Source: Clitopilus passeckerianus (lineage: Eukaryota > Basidiomycota > Agaricomycetes > Agaricales > Entolomataceae). From it: a DNA stretch of 64,000 nucleotides. The notes under the pieces were generated by a model, which saw nothing but the letters and a program-made list of their open reading frames with translations, had not been told where the DNA came from and searched no databases. Every line of letters starts with the position of its first letter. Position 1 is the stretch's first letter. Position numbers and translations under genes: made by a program. Location of the stretch: positions 62,001 to 126,000 of the forward strand of contig CALYLX010000105.1 of NCBI GenBank assembly GCA_944990035.1. Reading direction: 5' to 3'. Shown here piece by piece: positions 31,262 through 43,900 of the stretch.

Positions 31262-32006
31262 GGTGCTTGTACATCGAATTTCTCCAAAGTAGCCCACAGA
31301 GTTTATGGTTTGGCCAAACCCACGGAATCGGCATTCCGGCCCGGAAACCAAGTCGACCGTGACTGCGTCCACCAGGCCCAACCTTACTTCGAGCTAGTTC
31401 CGAGTCTACGCCTGCTTGAAAGGTGCAAAAAGTATGAAATCTCCCCAACTTGCTTTGGAGGCATAAAATGCCGTTTCATTCATTCATTGTCGTGGTGGGG
31501 CGCTATTTGTCCGTTACAGTCATATGAGTGGTCCCGTGTGGGGTGGAGCTCGAGAGGTTAAGAGTGGTGTAGGATCTACGACTTTACGATTGGTCGTTCA
31601 GTCCCGGAGTTATCTCCTGCACTTTATCTGCTTTGATTGGGATAACCGTGGACTCGGACAACCTTGACAAGAACCAAAGGCCTTCGACTCGGGACAACTC
31701 GCCCTGGCGCAACTTAGTATTCTAATCATGAAGAAGCCTTGAATATTTACAAACCAGATATCCGTTTCAAAGTTCCAATGCGGCATCTTCACAGGAGCGG
31801 AAACCGAATGTGCCAGAAGGACACTTTTTCAAGAAATTGATTTAATTTTGACGTGTTTGGGTTTCTGCCAGTGTCTGCCACCCCATCCCATTCCTTTCTG
31901 CCCCCACGATACCAACTCAGTCTCGCCTTTATAATTTCTGCGTTGTTTCAATCCACATTATCTTCACCTCATTCTAGAGGCTTTTCTTTCGCCCGATCTC
32001 TCGTCT

Positions 32007-34547
32007 ATGAAGCACACCGACACCAAAATGGCTTTCGACGAGCCCAGCTTCTCACCTAAGGACCCAATATCCCTACAAGGCCCCAAAGGCAATTTCAACT
32101 TGCTGCAAACACAATTTTTGCCCAAGGCGACGAGTAGCAACCCCTCCGATCATCATCATGCGGTGGCGGCATTGTTGGCGGCCGAAGAATTGGTCGCGGC
32201 GTACATGCACTATGCCGAAGATCACTGTCCTCACAAAGACCCCGGGGTATGCACGGTGAGGTTCATCCGTTTCCGGCCATAATCTCTTGCTAAAGCGTCT
32301 CATGTAACGTAGGTTGAACCCAGTAAAGTCTTGGAGCCTGACTGCCAGCGCTTGCTCCTAAGGGTCGTCGCCTCTGAACCTCCAAGTCTCTGGCAAGGCC
32401 CGCCAGAGTCCCGGCCATTCAAAACCTCCTGGAGGGATTTACTTCACGGGATTCACCAACTCGTGGAATACGAAGGAAAAACTGCTGCTCAGATCTACGA
32501 CTGCCGACAAGAACTAAAGGAGCTTCTGGCCCTGATTCACACCAGTATATGGCATGTATTCTTTCTTTTTACTCCAGCGCTAGCAACTGGCCTCGTTCTA
32601 GCCTTGTATGTACAGTGCTGGTGATGAATCGACAACCGATCTGAGCGAAAGGCACCCAGAATCTATTGCAGGGCGTGCCACTAGCAGTCACCCTGGCGTC
32701 GGCCTGGGCGCTTACTCAACAACTCCGGAAGCTCTCATCAACGTATCCTTTGATTTCGCCCCTGCAGTACAAGAGACGGCACCTCCAAGGCCCCCTCATT
32801 CTTTGCTCGAATTGGGCGATATCAACTTCTGGTACAAATGCACCAGCCGCGAAGAGCTGATTACTGCTACCCAAGAACGGATCCTACAACCCATCGAGTC
32901 GAGCCGATATAACTGCCCCTCCATGCCTTTCAAGAAGGGCCAATCATCTCGCTCTACCACTATGGAGGAATACAGGAACAAATCACGAATTGGTTTGGCG
33001 GACCTCAGGGCCGTGGTTGGGAAGTTTCTCCACAAGTTGGTAGAATGGTCTGAGACCCCCCATCAACTCTTCGCGGTATGTTCTATCTTCTCACTGATGC
33101 GTTCTTCGATCGGCTTATTCAAATATATGCAAAGGATTTACTGGATATCACAACATCAATCACAACATCTGCCGCTCTCCTTGGAGAAATGAAGTACATC
33201 TGCGAAGATGGAGACTCTGAGGATATGGCATCCGAGTCTCAGTCTCGACTCTCCTACCTATGCCATACCCTCAACGAGGAGCTTCTTGACAACCCTGAAG
33301 CGCTGGAATCCTGGTTCTGCAATACATATATACCAATTATCCTCACTGGGATCAGGTTCTACACAACTGCTATGTGAACTTTTTTCCCGATGTCATATCA
33401 ATCCTTTTGGCTGACTATATGCTTCTAAATTTTTTCTTAGCGGCCAAGGAGGCCTCAAACATGAGGCCATTGGGGTCGTCAACGCATTAAGGGATCTTCA
33501 GCTCAGCACCCAAGTCCCATTCTCTCTCACTTCCGGTGCCAGCACTCACCCCACATTGCCTCAGCCAACGCCGCTGAATTCCGAGACCACACCAACAAAG
33601 GTCTACTCTCCACTACATGCCACGCCGCAGGCTATTGAGAGTAGTAGCACAGTCGAGGACCTGGAGGCGGTAATGATGCTCTCAAGTCCACTCTTCAACG
33701 AAGGCACCGAACAGGCCCAGGCCACTTTCTCGTCCCCTCCCCGCTATATTGACAATGAAACGCAAGACACGACACTTGTAGCATCATCAAGCACTGCTAG
33801 CAACTTGGCAACCACAGGCATTGAACTCGACGCCTCAGACGCAACTCCTGAGTCCCCTCAAGTCAAAGAAGATGAAGCCAACAGGTAAGTGGCCATGAGC
33901 CGAACTCAATGTTGCTATATTCTCATCATGATCTTACACTAACAATCTGTAGGCAACTGGCCTTGGCATCACTGGGGTCTCACTGACCACTCATACCGCG
34001 CAAGAAAGGGAGAGCGACCCAGTAACTGCACACCTCCGCACACTCCTCAATGTTGCCCTGAGACCTTTCTTCCAACAAGTCAACACCTACGCCCATATAT
34101 ATTATGGGTACTACGGCTGGGCGGGAAACCTTGGAGAGAGTGCATTTGCCGTATTTCAGGAGTATGTGATCAGAAACACTGGTATGTTTCAAGATCAATT
34201 TGGTGTTCTCACCTACTAATCCAATGGCTTCAGTCGCCAGTGCAATATTCACCATCTTCCACAACCCTCCGGTCCCGGCGCCTCTTACTCCCCTCTCCAG
34301 CAGTGAGGGTTCACCAGAAGTTTCAGGCCCGTCTGAAGCTGGTGGTCAAGCGTCAGGGTCTCATGACCAGTCAAGGAAAAGGAAGCCCACTGGGCCTATG
34401 CCGCCCACTCCAATGATGACACGCACTTCGACGGGGCCACCTGCTAGCAGGAGCAAGACTGCCGTATCCGAGAGTTCTGAGGACTCGGAGGTGACTGAGT
34501 CTTCTGATGCCGCCTCGGAATCGGATTCTTCAGACCGCAGCGAGTAG
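32007..34547 (+). CDS. Hypothetical multi-exon protein, function unknown
   Basis: I do not recognise this protein. About seven exons can be joined: a head with VAALLAAEELVAAYMHYAED, a block SWRDLLHGIHQLVEYEGKTA, a second part with LELGDINFWYKCTSREEL and YRNKSRIGLADLRAVVGKFL, an Asp/Glu-rich helical stretch, then a Ser/Thr/Pro-rich region. Next comes TAHLRTLLNVALRPFFQQVN and a C-terminal tail of Ser/Glu/Asp ending SESDSSDRSE. Two starts are possible (32007 or an in-frame ATG at 32028). At the intron after DEANR (donor about 33886, acceptor about 33953) the obvious GT-AG pair moves the reading frame and meets a stop after 11 codons. An earlier donor is needed to keep the long frame. Either the splice choice or an indel is unresolved. 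Confidence 0.55.
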
Positions 34548-34937
34548 ACCTCACGAGCCACACCAATCCCACTTTGTCGGCCTCCCAGTGTCCGCTGTCT
34601 TGTTATGTATGTCTTTTGCAGCGCCCTCTTCATAATAGACTCTTTACCTACCTTAGCATGATTATACGTTCAAATTCCCTGCGCTACTATTTGTAATTAA
34701 TTCAGAAGTGAACTGTATCAACATTTTGTAGACATTGACATTGCACATGTCATAAATTTTTAGAATTCCTTTGACATTGACAAGACGATTGCATTTACAA
34801 GTGAATGAAAAAGACGACAACGGAGGAATCAATAGCTCCATAGCCCAAGTAGCAGTAATAATTATGATAATCGGATGAGCGTCATACAATTAGTCGAACA
34901 TAAACTTCAATAAAATAGTCTCCACCGGTTGTCAAGC
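34548..34937. other. Convergent 3' intergenic region
   Basis: Lies between the 3' ends of the unknown gene and UBA2. AT-rich; nothing else seen. Confidence 0.4.
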
Positions 34938-37397
34938 TCAATCAATCAGAATAATATCATCCACTAGGTTGTCATCAGCACCATCAAGCACGATGATACC
35001 ATCTTCCTCTAAACGCTGTTTCTTACTTGGGGACTCCATGGCTGGTGCTGACGCAGCAGTTCGCGGCTTCTTGGGGGTAGGTGCAAGGTCTATGATCCCG
35101 TCGTCTTCTAGTGGTCGTTTGAGTGACCGACGCGGCGGCGTTTCCGGAACATCAGGTTTCGGGGCTTCCTTAGGTTTTCGTTGGGGCTTAGGAAGAGGCG
35201 ATGGCAGAATGAACGGAGGGCCGTCATTAGGGTGGTTAGGCCTGAGAAGTCACGTTAGCACTAGCTCACAAGCAACACCGCCGAGAAGACTTACGGCAAA
35301 AGACCGATGCCAATGGATATCGTTCCCCACTCCCCTTCTTCGTCGACGATGTTCAGGAACATGCCTCGAGTAACGTTGAGGCTTTCGAGAGTCCGGTCAT
35401 TGTTGTCGTCCCAATCGGGATCGCTCAAGATACGCTTGTCTTCGTAGACGCTAATTTCGCGTTCGTCCTCGCCCATGATGCCTTTGACCACGTCTCCCAA
35501 CAGTGCCCTGGATGGGTCACAAAGCACAGAGGCATAGGTGTCTCTGCAGACGCCGCATCGAGGATTTGGTTCAGATAACCTGATTGAGCTGAGGGGAACA
35601 GCTGGTTTGGTCTGGATATGCACGTTGCGCAGAGTCTCGTAGGATTTACGAAGAAGTTGCAGGGCTTGGAGGACAATGAGTCCTGCGATGATGGCATTGG
35701 TCGTTGCAATCGCAGGAATAATGTTTCCGGCCATTTCTATCCCAACTGTCAGAACTTCTCTATAAATTTCACCGGGCGGGTCCATACCTTTAATCTCCCA
35801 ACGGGTCTTGGGAGTAATACCGTAAGCGAACGAGCGCAAGTTGGACGTCGCCGTGACGAAGTCAAGCGTGTCATCGTCGTCCTTGTCGAAGCTTATGGTC
35901 GATTCGTTGCCGCTTTGCAGGCGTGCAGCTAGTCGGTTCGCACTGTTGAATTCAAAAAGTCAGCTCGAGGCATTACGAGATATATTGGTTGAAAGTCACC
36001 TGTCCACGAAGAGCATGAGGTTATCCCGAAGGGAAAGGGCCTTCTGATCACGAAGTCCCGTGCCGCTACCTACACCATTAGCGACAGGAGGTTGTTTATT
36101 CGAGTGGGTCGATCCATTGACAGCGTGGCCGTTCAAAGAGTTCGCAGTACCATTCGGTTGGGCCTGGAAGGTGCCATCCATGATAGCATCGAAATCGAGA
36201 GCAGTCGGCGGTGATCTTGTCCGCCACATGTCCGACATAGAAAGTAGGTTCTTGATGTCGGTATTGAAAACCTTGACATGAATAGGTTAGGCAAACAGGT
36301 TCAGGAACAAGAAACAGGCTGCTCATACCTTCTGGAACGCCATCTTGGCTGCATCCTGGTTGAGTTCGGGCGAAGCGGACCTAAGAGCAGACCGCACGTT
36401 CTTGAATGCTTGAGCTTCTCTCCTGAGAGTGGCAATCTCCTGAGCTGCGAAGGGGAATCAGTCATTATTGTAGTCCAAACTTGGAAAGTACGCTCACAAT
36501 TTTCGCCCTGTTTCTCAGCCTCGTCAAGCTCGGCACCGGCATCTTCATCCTCTCCAAATAGTTGGCCCATGAGATAGCTCTTAGCCCACACTATACAGTG
36601 GATCGGCTGACTCGGCGTAGAGCGGATAGTGCAGACCGGGAAAGACTTGGGTGTTGGCTTGGGAATGCAGTCAAAGCACTCGGTCCGATCCTGGCAGCGG
36701 AGCGTTCAGTTCCGACGATCCTCTGGTACAGTAAATAGAATGTTTGCTACCTTGATTATGGGCTGGACTTGGCCAAGGTAACCAGCGGTCCCAGACTCTA
36801 CGAGAGGCACGTTGGCGGCCATGCACATCTTGTTTACGTGCCTTCGGGCGTCTGTCAGAGGCATCAGCGTGTGCACACCCTCACAACCGTCGCGACAGCT
36901 TACCGAGGTTGTCCAGTGCATTAAGAATGAGGTCAAATTGCTGAAACCACTCAATGTCGTACTGAGGCTCCTTGATATTTCCATGGATCGGGGTCAGCTT
37001 GACATTTGGGTTGAACGGGGCCGCTGTTTGTGCGGCTATCTGTTTAAGGCCACGTTTAACCCTCTGAAATTGCAAGAAAGGGAGTTCTGGACGTACCAAA
37101 GCTTTGCTCTGTTTGACATCCTTCTTTCTGAACAAAAATTGTCGATTCAAATTAGACAGGTCGATAGTGTCGAGGTCTAGCAGGGTAATTTGACCAAAGC
37201 CCACAAGTACGATGTTCTTCACTGTTCAAAGCAAGTTTTAGTTGTCTATACCACTCAGAAAAGACGTCTTTCTCACAAAGTTCACAACCAATGCCACCAG
37301 CGCCGACCAGTAGGACCTTCGTGTCCGGCAAGCGGGCATGAAGCTCCGAGCCCAAGATAGCTTCGGCATGAGTTGTTCGTCCTTTTGCCGTAGACAT
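34938..37397 (-). CDS. UBA2: SUMO-activating enzyme subunit 2
   Basis: Starts [20 protein letters not shown] and has the ATP-binding loop [12 protein letters not shown], then [21 protein letters not shown] zinc pair follows (ECFDC with PRCGVC later), the catalytic-cysteine block [20 protein letters not shown], a ubiquitin-fold domain ([20 protein letters not shown]) and a basic/acidic tail. Uba2 with Aos1 adenylates SUMO and passes it to Ubc9. The tail carries several hydrophobic-acidic words ([15 protein letters not shown], and the last residues DDIILID) that look like SUMO-interaction motifs. About ten exons; stop TGA at 34938. Confidence 0.94.
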
Positions 37398-37860
37398 GAC
37401 CGTGTATCGAGGATGTTATTGAGCAAGGACTGTGTCCGCTACGCTTGCATAAAAGAGTGCAGTGAGGATTGCCGGCTCAGAGGCAAAGTGCAAAGCGCGA
37501 CTGTCACGTATACGTCGAGTCACGTTGGTCACACAATTTCGGCCATTTAACTTGCACTCGACGTTGACTCGACAGCCATTCTAGCATGAGTCCAACGACC
37601 TTCACGGCAAAAAACATCGTAAAGTGTTTCTAATATATTCCCGGATACTCCTCTAAATTCTTCCGAGAAAGAGCTTCGTTATTTAGAAAGATGGAGGCAA
37701 GTCTGAGGGTTCAAACTTAATTTACGCAAAAGTTTGCCTATGATTTAGTACCTTGTACATAAACCGCGGCCATTGGTCAAATACAACAATGAAAACGGGG
37801 CAACTACACTTGTCTCGCGTTGCAAGCAATTATCTAGAGTGTACATCCGTATATTTCCAT
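37398..37860. other. Intergenic region upstream of UBA2
   Basis: Holds the UBA2 promoter side and the 3' side of the hydrolase gene. No frame, RNA gene or repeat recognised. Confidence 0.4.
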
Positions 37861-38901
37861 TCAAGAACGATTTACACGCTCAACGAACCCAAGCATGAGA
37901 TTAGCAACAGACTCTGGATCCTCCCAGAATGGGAAATGGCCGATACCCTCCAACACATGCGTCTCGCAATCCTTAAAGTGTGGCTCCATCTCCCTAATCA
38001 GCGCTTCAGCGGAAATCATGAGATCCTCAGAGCCATGAATGATGCACAATGGCAGCCCTCTAGCCCCCTCCTCCTTAAGCCTGGTCGCATCTTGTTTGCG
38101 AGTGACAGATAGTTTGGCACACTGAGGAGGAAGATGTGAGGCGTTACCGATCCAAGATGCCAGGTCCGTGAAAGGAACAGATAATAGATATTTGGGTGCG
38201 ACCATGCCTGAGCAGAACTCGATTCTTGTCTGGAAGGCCGTTGATACAGATTCTGTATCACAGAGGCCTGGAAGAAGCGATAAGACGTAAGGCGTGGTCA
38301 CGATTGGCAGAATATCTCCAAAATATGGGAGCGCCCCAAACCAGATTATGCCTTTCACGGGAACCGGATTGTGGGCGGCACAGATATCTGCTGGGATAGT
38401 CCCTGCGCGGAATGTTATAAGGATGTTCCCCTGTCAAATAAGTTGGGCTTCCAAATACCTCCGTAGCTCCTGTGAATGCTCTGTCAGTCAAGACTAGGTT
38501 AGCAAAATGTTAATCTTACCATCCAGCGTAGAAAGGCTTGTCTAGGTTAAAGGCAGCGCAAACTGCATCAAAGTCTTCGGCATAGCGTATAGACTCGTAA
38601 GCCTCTTCTGTCTCTGGCTTCCCACTTCGACCATGGCCTCGCATATCATACCGAACCTGGGTGTTGTAATGTCAGGACTCAGGAGGACTTGGGGTTCTGG
38701 ATCTAGGCGAGAAGAACTTACGAGAAACAAACTCTGCTGCAAAGCTGATATCTCGAAAAGCTTATCATAAGCAGTACCTGCGCATGCAAAGCCATGTACG
38801 AAAACGACAGGCTGCTTGGATGGATCACCATAAGCTTCCGCGAATATTAGTGTCTCATCCCCCGACTTCACGATCTTCGACACTAGTTCAAGTCTTGCCA
38901 T
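37861..38901 (-). CDS. Alpha/beta hydrolase fold protein
   Basis: Begins MARLELVSKIVKSGDETLIF, then QPVVFVHGFACAGTAYDKLF (the HGF oxyanion region), RYDMRGHGRSGKP, DKPFYAGW joined by splicing to SYGG (nucleophile elbow G-W-S-Y-G), IIHGSEDLMISAEALIREME (acid) and VLEGIGHFPFWEDPE (catalytic His). Length is about 290 residues, usual for the fold. No signal peptide is seen, so it is probably cytosolic. The substrate cannot be deduced. The elbow is split by two short introns; the second must end at CGCGCAG for the frame to hold. Confidence 0.82.
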
Positions 38902-39208
38902 GGGTAGAGGAAGGAAGATATAGGTAGCCCAGAGTTCAGCAAGATACTCCCGAGGAAGACCATGTCAGCCGAATACAATAGACTTAGAAATCGTGCCGGA
39001 GAAGCTATCATCGTCCATTGACATTATATTGCCCAAGAACAACATATCATCAAGCCCGGGCCTCAGGTTCCGGCAGGGTGCAAATGCGGCGAAAAAGACA
39101 AGTCATGCGTTCACAGATAGTTGATCAGCTGGGATGTAAGGAGGAAAAAGATAATCGACTGCCAGTGATCGGCAAGAGGGGATGCTGCAAAAGTGGAAAA
39201 AGAATAGC
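38902..39208. other. Intergenic region, nothing recognised
   Basis: Promoter side of the hydrolase gene and downstream side of the tRNA-Leu gene. It contains the T run (minus strand, 39197-39201) that ends the tRNA transcript. Confidence 0.4.
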
Positions 39209-39297
39209 TGACAACAGTGAGGTTCGAACTCACGCCCTTTCGGACTGGATAAGGAAATGCCTAATTCCAGCGCCTTAGACCACTCGGCCATGTTGCC
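39209..39297 (-). tRNA. tRNA-Leu (anticodon TAG) with a 9-nt intron
   Basis: Acceptor GGCAACA pairs with TGTTGTC (one G-U), discriminator A. The D arm has GAGTGGTCTAAGGC, typical of type II tRNAs. Anticodon stem CTGGA/TCCAG encloses 16 nt; removing CATTTCCTT leaves ATTAGGA with anticodon TAG (leucine, CUA). The extra arm is long, and the T arm is GTGAG-TTCGAAC-CTCAC. Pol III terminator TTTTT lies 8 nt further on. Confidence 0.9.
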
Positions 39298-39424
39298 CAT
39301 GGATAATTGTAGTTTGGTAGATATCCATTGTGTGCAAACAGATTTGAAAACCCGCTGACGTAAACATTCGGCCGACTATTATTGATCGGCACGGCGGTCC
39401 CACAACTCGACTTGACCACGATAC

Positions 39425-40629
<1,205 letters not shown>

Positions 40630-40914
40630 GTTTGGTTGACATTGTTTCCACCTTCTGGTCCTTATTCCTACTCATACATCTGTACAACTCCTACACAAAT
40701 GCATATTGTTATAACGCTGAGATCTTCCAGAATTATACCATGACATGTAATTTATACAAGCTATCGGTATACATGTACTATTGTACCCAAGACTTCCTTG
40801 TCTCAGTATCAGTGGCCAGCACACTGAGAAAGCCATTCCCCAACTCGACCTGCTGCGATCCATCGAGGTATCAAGATACATCCTGCCCGTGACCTAGAGT
40901 TGTATTCATGTGGC
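40630..40914. other. Convergent 3' intergenic region
   Basis: Short AT-rich gap between the E2 and SET gene 3' ends; nothing recognised. Confidence 0.4.
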
Positions 40915-43900
40915 TCATGCTCTCCACAAACGCCCTATGAATGAACATTGGTCAAGAATATGGGACGACGGATTTTCAAGTCTCCCTTACCTTTACATGA
41001 AGGCGCCCCACATTTGCATTCCGTAAGAAAGACCGCGTCGTTTTCGGTATTATCAGCCAGCTCTTCCAACTCTTCATCGTTAGATCCTTCCTCCTGGAAC
41101 AAGGGTGTCAGACGACTCGATTTGTTCGATGGATTCGCAGACTTACGTCGTCACCACCATCTCCATAGTACGAAAAACATATCTCTTCCAGGGGTTTGAT
41201 GTCTTTTGATGAGAAGAGGACTAGAAGAGGTTTTTCTATGTCTGGTTCGTCGATATATACAGGTACCAAGACACAGTTCGGTTCGCAGTGATGGTTCTAG
41301 GACACGGTAAGTCGGGAATGTGGATTTAAACGCGAATGACGGCTCACTAAGAACCTGGTAAACTAAATGCAAAGGTTAGCCTCGTCGGGGGAGTCAAGCC
41401 AAACTCCAAACACCCACATTGCCGGCGTGGAAGGCATCAACTGTATACTTAACATCATCCAGGATTTTCCCCTTCGCATCCCTCTTTTGTAGGTGCCAGA
41501 AATCGATGTCGAAGAGATAAGTCCTTCCAAATTTGTCGTAATCCCTATTCTTCCGGCTTAAAAGACCGATTGTGGAAGCAAATATCGGACCACTAACTTT
41601 CCCCGTATATTTCCTTCCTCGTTGGTAATCAACTCTCCGGCATAGATACCAATGAAGGTCCCCATAGGTATTTTCTTTGGACCGGCAAAGACTCCTGGTA
41701 GTACAAAGTTAGGACAGGAGAGACGCTTGGCCTGATATTACCCACCCCAGCCTTTGTTCTCTGTTTTCTGAATATTGATGCTCACTTTACGCCCATTTTG
41801 AACTACCTTTAGGAGATTATTAACATAATTCGCCGATCTCAAAATCATATAGGGGTGACTCACCCTGTTCTGACAGTCTTCGTCACATCCACAAAGCTTA
41901 TTACATTCGAAGATTGGCCACTGCGTGCTTTTGACTTTACCCTTTGTATCGTAGAAGAATCCTCGATCCCCATCTGGCATATAGACCCGCTGCCTTCTAA
42001 CGCATGCGCATTTGTCTGAGTTGGGGTCGCACCTGCCGACGCATCCACAACTACGCAACTTGGTCAGGTCTGGTGGCGCAACCCCTTCCCCATACCACAT
42101 GTGGTTGCTATAATAGAACTCCCAAGGGGGTGTGGGTTCGAGATCGAAGGTGTTGATAACGTCGATTTGGGGTGCAAATGGTTCATCTTCTGCAGTATGC
42201 TCCACAATGGCGGCCTTGAAGATGGTGGTCAAAGTCTTCTGTTGTTTCATATATTCCGGCCACGAATTGATCTGATCCTGCAGACGAGTAGAAAGATCTC
42301 TCGAAAAGCGGGTTTTTATTGAGAAGTTGCTTAGATCCTTGCGATATGCCGCCCAAGATGAAACTTGGAATCCGCCATAGGTTTTGACAGGAATTGGAAC
42401 GTCATCGTCCTCATCGTCCGAATATGCTTCTGCCGCAGGGGTATCAGGTGCCGGGTTTGTTTCTCCTTCGGAGGAAGGCAACTGCTCATCCTCCATGGGA
42501 ATGTAGTAGGAGATTTTCTTCTTTGCAGCGGCTCTTCGCGGCCGACGCCTGGAGCCTTCGGCCTCAGAGCTTACAGGTTCGTCGTTGGAGGACATTGCGA
42601 TGGGTTGGTCGTCCACCAGGCTCTGATGCACAGCAGCCTATGGATAATAAACATCGATAACCGTGATGAGTTGCAGCTGATGCCAATGCGTACCTCTGAA
42701 TCCGAATCGCTCTGAACTAGGTTCCTGGTCTTCCTGGTCCGCCTCTGGCCGGAGCTCCTCCCCTCCCTCTCTTGACTAGCCTCATCGCCTGACGAGGAAG
42801 TAGCAGCATTATATTCGCTATCGTGATCGATTTCGGGTGCAACCTGCTTCAATGGAGAGGGCACCCGATGGCCCATTGTTTTCCTGGCAATCGATTTACG
42901 GGGCTTAGCACTGGTGGTTTCTTCCTGACTTCTGATAGCAGGAGGCATGGGTATAGTGTGCCTGCGAGCTGTCTTGCGAGCTATCCGCTGCGAGATAGGT
43001 ATCCTGTGTGATCGCTCTGCACTAGACTCGTTTGATGATTCTGTTTGTCCCGGGGGAGATGAGGAGGCGGGAACAGGTTCTCTTCGTCTGATGGTGCCGG
43101 AAGACGATGCAGGGCCTGTGTCTCCCATCTCAGTAAGAGCACCCATGTCAGGTGATGAGTGGGGAGCAGAGGGAGACCTGCTTGAGGGTGGCCCGGGGTC
43201 TGATTGGGACAATGGGCTACTAGCATCTCTAAGGAAAGGAAGAGGCGGGGAGGAAACTTCGTAGGTGTCTGAAGATCTGGTTTCATGGCCTGGTACGATC
43301 ATTGGGGCTGCCATGGGTGCCTGCTGGTGAACCGGCATATCCAAGACTCCAGAGATAATCGAACTGGTCCGTGAAAGGAATGGGTCATTCTATCAGAAGC
43401 AGATCAGATACTTCTTCGGAGAAGTTAATCCTGATGTTACTTACTGTCCCAAGGGTAGTCATATCTTGTGCAGACGTTGAAGGTTTCGTGGACGAATCTG
43501 TTGGTTCGGTAGTCCTGACAGTCTCAACGGCTGTAGCATCAACAACATCACCGTCTCTAGTCTTCGGTGCCCAAGATAACGGGCCTTGTGTAGAGGCTAA
43601 GCCACGTTTCCTCATTGCCTCCCTCAAAATATTAACGGTTTCGCTGACATTGCCCTGTGGGTTCCAAGAGAATGGGCCACGTGTAGAACCTTGTTCGGCT
43701 GTCCTGGCTGCGTCTGCACTCGACGTGTCAACGGTATCGCCCTCTGTTTCCTTTGGGTTCCAAGATAATGGTCCTCCCAGCGGCTGATGTACGTTTGATG
43801 TACCAATTAACCCTAGGGATGAGCGAGAAGGTAATGCCGGACGGCGGGTCGTATTCGAGGACGCAGTCGGTTGAACGGCTGGCGCGGTCACCGGTGTAGT

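Larger units (their letters stand above)
29187..32006. other. 2.8-kb gene-free region with three dispersed repeats
   Basis: No plausible coding frame or splice pattern was found. Three same-strand copies of the R repeat occur at 29526, 30090 and 31063. The last 150 bp form the likely promoter of the gene at 32007 (pyrimidine-rich stretches, TTTATAATTT at about 31928). Confidence 0.5.

Noticed and set aside
31050..31561. Short plus-strand frames around repeat R4
   Set aside because: They overlap a non-coding repeat found in four places with different frames.
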